From assembly GCA_965247965.1 (NCBI GenBank), contig OZ252053.1:6262001-6326000 (forward strand): 64,000 bases of DNA, read 5' to 3'. Position 1 is the first letter of the stretch; every line of letters starts with the position of its first letter. The DNA comes from UBA7328 sp965247965. Its GTDB lineage: Bacteria; Bacteroidota; Bacteroidia; Chitinophagales; Saprospiraceae. The notes under the pieces were generated by a model. That model had not been told where the DNA came from. It did not search any database and worked only from the letters and a program-made list of their open reading frames with translations. Below are positions 38,322 through 47,342 of this stretch, piece after piece. Both the position numbers and the translations under genes were made by a program.

Positions 38322-38777
38322 ATGATAGCCATGAATTCAGTATTCAAGACACTCTTAATCGTTGCCCTGGCATTTGTAATGGTTTCCTGCAATCAGCAAA
38401 ATAGAGAGAGCGACACAAGTTCGCCAGATAATGAACCAGACACAGTCAGGAACGTCAAAAGATACGGTTGGGTAATTCAGATAAAACCGGAAAAGCTCGA
38501 TTTGTATAAGGAACTTCATGCCAATCCCTGGCCCGGTGTCCTGGAGCAGATCACTAAAAGTAATATTCGCAACTATTCCATTTATCTGAAAGACAATTAT
38601 CTATTTGGCTATTACGAATATGTAGGTGATGATTTCGAGGGTGATATGGCACTAGTGGCCAAAGATTCGACTACTCTTGAGTGGTGGAAAATGACTGATC
38701 CCTGCCAAGTACCGCTAGAAACACGGGCCGATGGGGAGTGGTGGGCAAGCATGGAGGAAGTCTTTCATCATGATTAA
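38322..38777 (+). CDS. L-rhamnose/L-fucose mutarotase-like (RhaM family) lipoprotein
   Basis: About 151 residues from ATG 38322 (ATG 38331 is also possible). There is a lipoprotein signal peptide (LLIVALAFVMVSCNQQ), then the RhaM-type ferredoxin-like domain: RYGWVIQIKPEKLDLYKELH, PWPGVLEQITKSNIRNYSIY, LFGYYEYVGDDFEGDM and WWKMTDPCQVP. The family interconverts alpha and beta anomers of 6-deoxy sugars such as L-rhamnose or L-fucose. Its export as a lipoprotein is unusual, since most members are cytoplasmic. It overlaps the sulfatase start by 8 bp (ATGATTAA), pointing to translational coupling. Confidence 0.85.
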   Translation: MIAMNSVFKTLLIVALAFVMVSCNQQNRESDTSSPDNEPDTVRNVKRYGWVIQIKPEKLDLYKELHANPWPGVLEQITKSNIRNYSIYLKDNYLFGYYEYVGDDFEGDMALVAKDSTTLEWWKMTDPCQVPLETRADGEWWASMEEVFHHD

Positions 38778-39946
38778 AATAGCTCCAAAAAATTTGATCC
38801 TCCTATTATCTCTGTCGGTAATACTTTATTCTGGCTGCAGGGGAGTGGCCAAAGAACCTAACATAATAATTATCCTGGCCGATGACCTGGGGTATGGTGA
38901 TCCGCAGATCTACAACTCCCAATCCCCGATTCCAACCCCAAACATTGACCAACTGGCAGGGCAAGGAATGCGTTTTACCGATGCCCTTACACCCAGCAGT
39001 GTCTGTACGCCTACCTGTTACGGTCTGCTGACCGGTAGATACGCCTGGCTTACCGATCTGAAAAATAGCGTGCTGTGGGCCTGGGACAGACCTCTCATAG
39101 CGCCTGACAGGCTTACCCTTCCCAAAATGCTGAAAGCAAAAAGCTACACTACCGCGTGCATTGGAAAATGGCACTTAGGTTGGAGGTGGCCATCCAATGA
39201 AATGAAAGGCTATGTGAGCTATGCAGTTACCCTGGGAGATTACAATTCACCAGGCCGAAAGGACTTATGGGGAAAAATGGATTTCACAAAACCTTTGGGA
39301 GGCGGGCCATTGGAAGCGGGATTTGATTACTATTTCGGGGACGATGCGCCAAACTTTCGCCCCTACGCATTTTTCGAGAACAACCGGCTGGTTCAAACAC
39401 CTGAATTGCTCAAACCTGATTCTATGTTCGGGGATGCTGGCCCAATGGTTGAAGGTTGGAAATTAGAAAACGTGATGCCGGCCATCACCCTAAAAGCCGT
39501 CGATTATATACAGAAGCAATCAAGAGGCGATAAGCCATTCTTCCTGTATTTCTCGCTGACAGCTCCTCATGCACCTATTGCTCCCGCGGCTGAATTCAAA
39601 GGAAAAAGTGAGGCTGGCAAATACGGTGATTTTGTGCACCAGGTCGACTGGTCGGTTGGTCAGATCGTAAGTGTACTTAAACAAACAGGACCTAGTTCAT
39701 CATTAGATTGATGGCACATTTGCCATTCGAAGAGGGCAATGGAAGCTGATCCTGGGAAAAGATTCGGGAGGATTTAGCAAGGAGATAGAAACCGAAAATA
39801 AACCGGTGGATACTGACGGACAGATATATTTTCTTTCGGAAGATCCTGCCGAGCAAAATAACTTTTATGCGAAAAACCCTGAAAAAGTAAAGGCAATGAC
39901 CGAATTATTAAATCAATACAAAATCAAAGGAAGCAGTAAATTATGA
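38770..39946 (+). pseudogene. sulfatase with internal deletion and altered C-x-P-x-R motif
   Basis: From ATG 38770 there is a lipoprotein signal (ILYSGCRG) and NIIIILADDLGYGDPQIYNS. The maturation motif reads SSVCTPTCYGLLTGRYAW: Cys79 is present, but the normally invariant Arg at position 83 is Cys (TGT for CGT at 39016-39018). The frame stops at 39709-39711 after VSVLKQTG. A different frame then encodes the sulfatase C-terminus (IDGTFAIRRGQWKLILGKDS to KIKGSSKL) up to TGA 39944-39946. The central part with the S-D-N-G metal motif is missing, so a deletion joined the two ends out of frame. The gene should be inactive. The final TGA overlaps the next ATG (ATGA). Confidence 0.88.
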
Positions 39947-41066
39947 CTTCATCAATCAGATACCTTGTTGGAGTATTGGCCATCTTGTTTTATTCCTCAA
40001 CCGTGTTAGCGCAACTGTCCGGTGGGGGTGAGGCTAACCCTAATTTATCGACCAATCAGGAGGCCCTGAAAGCCTTCCAAGATAAGCGATTTGGAATGTT
40101 TATTCACTGGGGACCGGTAGCGCTTCGCGGCGAAGAAATATCTTGGTCCAGGGGGGTGAATATCCCAATTGACGAATATGATAACCTGTACCATGAATTA
40201 ACCCGGTACTGTTTAATGCCGCAGACTGGGTCAGTGCCGCTAAAAATGCCGGCATGAAATACATCATCCTCACCTCAAGGCATCACGATGGCTTTTCTCT
40301 TTGGGACAGTCAATTTACCGAATACGACATGGCGAATACTCCTTATGGCAAGGGAGTGGTGGAAGCCCTGGCCGATGAATCTAGAAAACAGGGTATTGAC
40401 TTTGGCGTCTACTATAGCATCTGTGACTGGCGGCACGCCGATTACCCGGTGAAGTATCCTGATCCCGAATACCAGTTCCACCAGGAAAAAGATATTACCG
40501 ATCCTGCCGTAAAGGCGCAAATGGATCGGTTTATCGTTTTTGTCAAAAACCAATTAAGGGAACTGGTCGAAGATTATGACGTATCGTTCCTCTGGTTTGA
40601 CGGAGAATGGGAGTGGGCCTGGACCCATGAAATGGGAATGGATTTGTATGCCTATCTGAGAGGGTTGAAAGACGATTTGGCTGATGGACGAATTGAACAG
40701 CGCCAGATAGACCGTCTGAAAGAAATGGGAAATTGGCTGAAAATCAACGAGGAAGCAGTTTATGGTACCCGGGGAGGGCCGTACAAGCCTACTGATTACA
40801 TGGTCAGCACCCGGGTAGGGAATAAGATTTACCTGCACTTACTTAGCCATCCCGGCGCAAACCTGCACCTGCCATTTCCCAGCGAGATAAAAATGAACAA
40901 GGCCTATTTTCTTCAGGGAATCGCTGACCTGAAGGTAAGTCAAGACAAAGAATCCATCGATATCAGTTTGCCGGACTCCCTGCCCGATGAAATAGCATCG
41001 GTCATTGTTTTGGAACTTAATAAACCCGCGCTTGATATCGCTGTCATGGAGCGCTTAAGATATTGA
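39943..41066 (+). pseudogene. GH29 alpha-L-fucosidase, frameshifted and internally deleted
   Basis: Frame 1 (39943-40257) has a signal peptide and FQDKRFGMFIHWGPVALRGE, typical of GH29. Near 40205-40215 the coding frame moves by -1, and the second frame reads NAADWVSAAKNAGMKYIILT then SRHHDGFSLW and the nucleophile motif VSFLWFDGEWEWAW. After DLYAYLRGL the sequence jumps to KDDLADGRIEQRQIDRLKEM, which corresponds to the G-P-x-x-D-G-x-I-P-x-x-x-x-x-x-L-x-x-x-G segment of GH29. So roughly 100 residues of the barrel, including the usual acid/base region, have been deleted in frame. It should be non-functional, although much of the sequence is well preserved, suggesting recent decay. Confidence 0.85.
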
Positions 41067-41120
41067 AAAAATTTGGCCTCGAAAAAGTAGGTGATTGTTG
41101 CAACCGATTGAATATATCGA

Positions 41121-42362
41121 ATGAACCAAACAGTAGTAATAAAAAAGGGAATCTCATCAGACGTTCAATTTCACTTGAAGGATGGTGCAGGCTCTGATGC
41201 CGTTCACACCAGTCCAATTTACGCTTATGCAGTCTGCAAGCTGGAAACGGACCGGGAACTGAAAGGAGTGGGGCTGGCTTTTACCTTGGGGGTTGGCAAC
41301 CACCTGGTGTGCCAGGCAATAGACTACCTGGTAAAGTACATTGAAGGCCGGGAGATCAATGAGTTAATGACCGATTTCGGGCCGGTATCAAAAGCCATGG
41401 CAGATGATCCAAATTTTAGATGGTTAGGTCCGCACAAAGGAGTGATACATCTTGCCCTGGCAAGTGTAACCAATGCTTGCTTCGACCTTTGGGCCAAGGC
41501 TCACGGCATACCACTGTGGAAACTACTTATTGACTTACCAGCTGAGGCTGTAGTAAATACCCTTGACTTATCATATCTGGAAGATGTGATGACCAGAGAT
41601 GAAGCCATCTCACTATTGGTAAAAGCAGGGCTAACCAAAGAAAAAAGAGTAGGCATATTGAATACAGGGTACAGGGGTTATGATACATCTATCGGCTGGT
41701 TTAATTACAGCGACGATAAGGTGAAGGAGAATATCCAAAAGGCCATGGACCGGGGGTTTACAGCCATGAAGCTCAAGGTAGGTTCGGAAGATGCGCAACG
41801 CGATATCCGCCGGGCCCAATTGGTAAGGGATACGGCGGGAGAAGAGGCCACCATAATGCTGGACGCCAACCAGCAATGGAACCTCCCCAAGGCCATTGAG
41901 GTTTGTAAGGAGCTGAGCAACATAAATCCTTTTTGGATAGAGGAGCCCACCCATCCCGATGATGTCGCAGCTCATGTTACCCTGGCCAACGAAATTGCCC
42001 CCGTTAAACTTGCCATGGGGGAGCATGTACCCAATCGGGTCATTTTTAAAAACTTCCTTCAATCCGGTGCCATACATTTCACCCAGGTGGATGCAGTAAG
42101 GGTTGGTGGAATAGCTGAGTTCATAGCTGTCAGTTTGATGTCCAAGAAATTTGGGATTCCGGTGGTACCACATGTTGGTGATATGGGTCAGATCCATCAG
42201 CACCTGGTGCTTTTTAACCACATTTCTGTTGGCCATGAAGCCATTTTTTTGGAGCATATCCCTCATTTAAGAGAATATTTCTGCCATCCGGCTCAAATTA
42301 CTGATGGCTTTTATGAGGTTCCCCAGGTACCCGGGATGAGTGCAGATTTAAAAAAGTATTAA
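41121..42362 (+). CDS. fucD: L-fuconate dehydratase-like enolase-superfamily enzyme (copy 2)
   Basis: 413 residues. Conserved positions are K217 and K219 (AMKLKVGSED), D248 (MLDANQQW), E274 (WIEEPTHPDD), E301 (MGEHVPNR), D324 (QVDAVRVGG) and H351 (VPHVGDMGQ), the complete dehydratase set. It is clearly paralogous to the copy at 32.8 kb but differs in the N-terminus and in the segment after the catalytic His (GDMGQIHQH instead of GGVGLCEHVQH). The substrate may therefore differ (for example L-galactonate or D-arabinonate instead of L-fuconate). It lies 54 bp after the broken GH29 and 6 bp before the GH95-like gene. Confidence 0.88.
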   Translation: MNQTVVIKKGISSDVQFHLKDGAGSDAVHTSPIYAYAVCKLETDRELKGVGLAFTLGVGNHLVCQAIDYLVKYIEGREINELMTDFGPVSKAMADDPNFRWLGPHKGVIHLALASVTNACFDLWAKAHGIPLWKLLIDLPAEAVVNTLDLSYLEDVMTRDEAISLLVKAGLTKEKRVGILNTGYRGYDTSIGWFNYSDDKVKENIQKAMDRGFTAMKLKVGSEDAQRDIRRAQLVRDTAGEEATIMLDANQQWNLPKAIEVCKELSNINPFWIEEPTHPDDVAAHVTLANEIAPVKLAMGEHVPNRVIFKNFLQSGAIHFTQVDAVRVGGIAEFIAVSLMSKKFGIPVVPHVGDMGQIHQHLVLFNHISVGHEAIFLEHIPHLREYFCHPAQITDGFYEVPQVPGMSADLKKY

Positions 42363-42368
42363 AGCGAA

Positions 42369-44678
42369 ATGAAAGGTAATATTGTAATAGGAAATGTACC
42401 AGTAGTTCTGATGTTCGTAGCACTATTGGCCTGCACTCAAGAAAAGTCGCTAAACGCTCTTTTGAAGTCACGACACGACCTGCATTTTGACCAACTGTCG
42501 ACGGTTTGGGACGAAGCCATTCCGTTAGGTAATGGAATGGTGGGGGCGCTAGTCTGGGCGAAGGAGGGTAAACTGCGATTCCCATTAGACCGGGCTGCTC
42601 TCTGGGATCTTCGTCCGATGGAAAACCTTCAAATCCCCGAATGGAAATACAGCTGGGTGTATGATCAATGGAAAAAGGATGACTATGAACCTGTTCAAGA
42701 AAATTTCGACATTCCCTACGACAAAAATCCTGCACCCTCCAAAATACCAGGCGCAGCCCTGGAATTTGATATTTCTTCCCTAGGTGACGTTGAATCGGTA
42801 CACCTGTATCTGGACAAAGCAGTTTGTGAGGTAATCTGGAGAAATGGTACGAAACTACTGACTTTCGTTCATGCCACCGAACCAATCGGCTGGTACCGTT
42901 TTGAGGGTCTGCGTAAACCTTTGCCCCATGACCTCATTCCCCCGGCCTATATTTCAGAAGGCAATTCTGAAGCAAAGAACCCGGTAACCAGACTGGACTT
43001 ACGGCGACTTGGATATCCTAAGGGGACAGTTGTTAAAGATCAAAATTCCATTGAGTATAACCAGGAAGGTTGGGGAGGTTTCAAATACCAGGTATATTTG
43101 GTTGGTGGCAGGAATAAGGACGTCATGGAAGGATGCTGGAGTATTAGTTCGGAGTTTCCTGGCTGGGAAGAAAAACCCTCAGCATCAGTAGTTGTTAGAA
43201 ATAATACTGAAAAAGGGATGGCTGCTGCCTACTCCTCACACCTTGAATGGTGGGATAATTTTTGGGGCAAGTCCGCTATCCAGGTACCCGATGAAATTCT
43301 CCAAAAACAATGGCTTTTAGAACAATATAAGTTCGGTTCTGCAGCTCGAAGAGGAGCTCCACCCATTTCCTTGCAAGCAGTATGGACAGCAGATAGCGGC
43401 AAGTTGCCTCCTTGGAAAGGTGATTTTCATCATGACCTGAATACCCAACTGAGTTACTGGTCATCTTATAGTGCAAACCATTTGGAAGAAGAAATTGGCT
43501 TTCTCGACTGGCTGTGGAAGTACAAAGACACATTCAGAAAATACACAAGAGAATATTATGAGACAGACGGACTGAACGTTCCAGGCGTAAGTACTTTGAC
43601 TGGAGAACCCATGGGTGGCTGGATACAATATGCGTTCGGGCCGACCGTGTCATGCTGGCTTGCCCAACACTTCTACTTGCATTGGAGGTACAGCATGGAC
43701 CGGGAGTTTCTGGAGGAAAGGACTTACCCCTGGATTAAAGAAGTCGCGATTTACCTGATAGACATCTCGCAAGTAAATGACCAAGGTATCAGACAACTGC
43801 CCATAAGTGCGAGTCCTGAAATCCATGACAATAGCAGGGAGGCCTGGTTTGGCGAGACAACAAATTTCGATCTGGCATTGATCAGATGGACATTTGAGAA
43901 AGCCGTGGAGCTAGCTGGCGAATTGGATCAAACGGAAGAAGTTAATCGTTGGCAAACCATATTATCTGAGTGGCCTGATTTCGCTATTGATGAAGAAAGT
44001 GGTCTAATGTTTGCTCCAGGTTCACCCTATGCTGAATCGCATCGCCATTTCTCACATCAAGTTGCTTATCACCCATTGGGAATCTTTGATTTTTCGAATG
44101 GAGAAAAGCATCAGGATATCATTAGGAATACAATCTCTACATTAGATGAAAAAGGTTCGCAGTGGTGGACCGGTTATTCCTTTAGTTGGCTGGGCAATTT
44201 AAAGGCCAGGGCCTTTGATGGGAAAGGTGCAGCTGAAGTCCTGCAGACTTTTGCGACAAGTTTCTGCCTTCCCAACAGTTTTCATGTCAATGGTGATCAG
44301 TCGGGGACCGGATTAACCAATTACGACTACCGGCCATTTACGCTGGAAGGAAATTTTGCCTTTGCTGCCGGATTGCAGGAAATGCTGATCCAGAGTCATA
44401 CCGGTACTGTTCGGATATTCCCCGCCGTTCCGGATGATTGGGCGAATATCAGTTTTGATCAACTGCGCACCTAGGGAGCTTTTCTGGTTTCAGCCAAAAA
44501 AGAAAATGGAGTTGTAACCAGTGCTGAAATTAAATCATTAGTGGGGGGAGTACTAATATTAATGAATCCCTTTGTAAAAGGTAATTTTGAATGTTCCCAG
44601 AATCATGAAATAAATAACAATAACGAAATTGTCATTAACACGAAACCCGGTGATATTGTTCGGTTGAAAATAACTTAA
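42369..44678 (+). pseudogene. GH95-like glycoside hydrolase lipoprotein with a near-terminal amber codon
   Basis: Lipoprotein signal (VVLMFVALLACTQEK). The N-terminal domain is LSTVWDEAIPLGNGMVGALV and the (alpha/alpha)6 region is APPISLQAVWTADSGKLPPW, then KGDFHHDLNTQLSYW, then GGWIQYAFGPTVSCWLAQHF. GH95 enzymes act on alpha-L-fucosides or alpha-L-galactosides. At 44472-44474 the codon TAG replaces the Glu codon found in the paralog (QLRT-E-GAFL), and the same frame continues GAFLVSAKKENGVVTSAEIK to TAA 44676-44678. The truncated protein has 701 residues and lacks the last ~67-residue beta-domain, so activity is uncertain. Confidence 0.85.
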
Positions 44679-44715
44679 CGCGACAGAACCTGTATAAAGC
44701 CCTTATCAATTAGCC

Positions 44716-45765
44716 ATGATTATCGATACTCGTCCATTATTTCCAAACTCAAGTAAGCCAATTGTTATTATTGGGGCAGGAGGTATCGTGAAAGATGCTC
44801 ATTTGCCTGCTTATACTAAGGCCGGCTTTAAGGTCAAGGCCATATGTGATCTTGATATCTCAAAGGCCAAAAAGCTGGCCAATGATTTTGCGATTGACAG
44901 GGTCTTTAGTGAGTTAGAAGACTTGATTGACGTGGCTGTCAAATTCGGTTGTGTCTTTGATATGGCCTTACCGGCATCAACCATATTGCCGGTACTTTCT
45001 CAGATACCCAATTCTTCAGGAGTGCTCATCCAAAAACCAATGGGAGAAAACATTGAACAGGCTATGGCGATTCTGGATCTGAGCAGGAAAAAGAAACTGG
45101 TGGCAGGTATTAACTTTCAACTCCGTCATGCTCCATATATCAATGCAGCCAAAAAGCTCATTTACCAGGGTCTGATTGGAGATCTGCATGATATTGATGT
45201 GCGGATTAATGTGTTGACCCCATGGCATCTCTGGGATTTTCTGTTCAAACTACCCAGAATGGAAATACTCTACAACAGCATCCACTATATCGACATGATC
45301 AGGTATTTTTTTGGGACCCCCCAAAGGGTACTTGCCAAAACCACAAAACACCCGAATATGACGGAGCTCGCCAATACCAGGTCATCTATTATTATGGACT
45401 ACGGTGATTTGATTCGTGCTAATATTAATACAAATCATGGCCATAATTTTGGATTAAAACACCAGGAGTCCTATTTCAAATTTGAAGGTACGGAAGGTGC
45501 AATCAAGATCATAGCAGGGCTTAATATGAATTATCCAGAAGGATTACCCGACGAGTTTGAGTTTATTTCCCTGAAAGACAACAAAGGCTGGCGCAAAGTT
45601 GAGTTAGAAGGCTCGTGGTTCCCTGATGCATTTATGGGCCCAATGGCCGGGCTCATGCGCAAAATGGAAGATCCTGAATTCGAATTTATCAATTCAGTGG
45701 AAGATGCAATCCAAACGATGGAGGTGGTCGAAAAATGTTATCGATCCAGTGATGATATTGATTAA
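44716..45765 (+). CDS. Gfo/Idh/MocA-type NAD(P)-dependent oxidoreductase
   Basis: 349 residues, typical length. The N-terminal Rossmann motif is PIVIIGAGGIVKDAHLPAYT, with VKAICDLDISKAKKLANDFA as the second strand, and VLIQKPMGENIEQAMAIL carries the E-K-P family signature (here Q-K-P). GINFQLRHAPYINAAKKLIY and HYIDMIRYFFGTPQ belong to the C-terminal alpha/beta domain. No signal peptide, so cytoplasmic. It is 37 bp from the GH95-like gene and closes the proximal module; it may oxidise a released sugar (a fucose dehydrogenase role is conceivable but unproven). It appears intact. Confidence 0.88.
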   Translation: MIIDTRPLFPNSSKPIVIIGAGGIVKDAHLPAYTKAGFKVKAICDLDISKAKKLANDFAIDRVFSELEDLIDVAVKFGCVFDMALPASTILPVLSQIPNSSGVLIQKPMGENIEQAMAILDLSRKKKLVAGINFQLRHAPYINAAKKLIYQGLIGDLHDIDVRINVLTPWHLWDFLFKLPRMEILYNSIHYIDMIRYFFGTPQRVLAKTTKHPNMTELANTRSSIIMDYGDLIRANINTNHGHNFGLKHQESYFKFEGTEGAIKIIAGLNMNYPEGLPDEFEFISLKDNKGWRKVELEGSWFPDAFMGPMAGLMRKMEDPEFEFINSVEDAIQTMEVVEKCYRSSDDID

Positions 45766-45970
45766 GGTTTGGTAAATCAAATCTTAAAAATAGACAAAAT
45801 AAAATCCTAAACAATTCTATGCCTGCTCGCGGCCCCGACTCCTGAAGGGGTGTCGTCCTGTAAATATGAGTGCAATTAAATGCGGGTGGTTTTCCTTTTC
45901 CTGAGGGGACTCCTTTGGAGAGGGTTTGGGCGGAAGCAGAGCCAAAATCTTATTTTATTTTATTTTATTT
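45766..45970. repeat. intergenic region ending in a TTTTA pentanucleotide array
   Basis: It holds C- and G-rich repeat-like sequence near 45840-45930 (TCCTGAAGGGGTGTCG, GGGGACTCCTTTGGAGAGGG) and then about four TTTTA units at 45950-45970. The array resumes at 49382-49406 beyond the IS66 copy, so the IS landed inside it; TTTTATTT is its 8-bp target duplication (45963-45970 and 49382-49389). Confidence 0.8.
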
Positions 45971-45974
45971 GTAA

Positions 45975-47342
45975 CTACTCAGGTACCAAACAATGCTTTT
46001 GAGTAGGGAGTTTGGCAATGCAGTAAAGATAGGCCAAAACATTGAGCTCTCTTTTTTTTAATGTATCGATGCAGGAACGCAAGACACAAAATATATTCTG
46101 ACCCGATTTAAACTGTCCTGAGACCTTTAGTTTTACTTTTACATTTCTTATTGCCCTTTCTGAAGAATTGTTGTCCGGTGGGACTTCAGAATTGTATAAA
46201 AAGGGAAAGATGTAATTCCTGTTTTTTAACATTGATTTTTGAAAAGAATGAGTTTTTGTGAATTCGGTTTTTTCGATATGCCTTAACAGTAGCCGATCAA
46301 GCCTTTTTTCCAATTTATAGGCATCCTTTTGGTTGGTTTGAAAGGTTTGAGTTTGTTCTGTTTTTTTTCGCAAGGCTAAAGCATGTTCTAACAAGGACTT
46401 AAATTGGCTGGCCCAAACTTGGTTTTCCGATTCTTCCAAAAATATGAGGTCTCTCAATAAGTGAGCTATGCATAATTGTTTGGATTTGGATTTCATTTTC
46501 AGTTGTGCTGCCCAGCGGTCTGACCCTATTGTAGCGTGGGACAAGTGATCGCCAATTATTTGCTGGACACTTATAAATCCTCGACTTTCAGTGGCTTTTA
46601 TGTAAGTGTTTTTCATATTTTGCCACACCCATACCCACCATTTGTCGCCATTTACTTTAGCAGATGTTTCGTCCGAACCGACGTAAGTCGATGAAAAGAT
46701 TTGTTGGAGTATAGCATGGTATATGGGTCGAGCCTTTTGGGCTGCTTTTTTCAATAAGTTCTGTACACTTCCCTCACTGATGGGCAAGTGAAATATATCT
46801 TTGAACAACTGGGTCATTCTTTGGAAGGGAAGATAATGGAAAACGCTAAAATAGCTGACCAGTGCTATGACGCTGCTACCATATTGGATCGGTGCTTTTA
46901 CCCCTTGGGGAAAACTACCTTTTTGAAGATGACCACACCGCCCGCACTGGCATCCATACTGCTGATATTCAATGTATCTGGGGCGTATCGAAGGTATTTC
47001 TACTATTTGTCTTTTCGATACCAATTGTTGCTTTTCCTGATCAATTGTGTCCCCACATTTTGAACAGTAATCACTTTTTACTATGTGCTTTTCATCAGGA
47101 TTATCTGTCATTGCAAGATAATGACCCTTATGACCCTTTTGTCCTCCTGATTTACGTCCTGTTTTCTTACGCAGACTTTTTTTCTCATGTGTTGACTTGT
47201 CTTGGCTTGGTGGGTTGTGGCTGTTGTGGCTGTCTTTTTTAACCTCTTTTTTGGCCAGTTGGCTAAGGACTAATTCCAGTTTTTCGCGAAGTTCTCTAAT
47301 CTCTTGGCATAGAATTTTGAGTCCACTCCGATTACCACACAT
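45975..47342 (-). pseudogene. tnpC: IS66-family transposase copy B, 5' end displaced by IS1182
   Basis: Identical to copy A apart from a few substitutions (for example Thr for Pro in TEFTKTHSFQ). The original TTG start and first residues lie beyond the inserted element at about 49211. The remaining frame can start at an ATG (47342) in the IS1182 end, which replaces the first residues with MCGNRSGL and then continues KILCQEIRELREKLELVL, so an almost full-length protein is conceivable. Confidence 0.85.

Noticed and set aside
44472..44474. TAG in the GH95-like gene as a recoded amino acid (pyrrolysine or programmed readthrough)
   Set aside because: The paralog has Glu at this position and no pyrrolysine system is expected in this lineage; a simple GAG-to-TAG mutation explains it.
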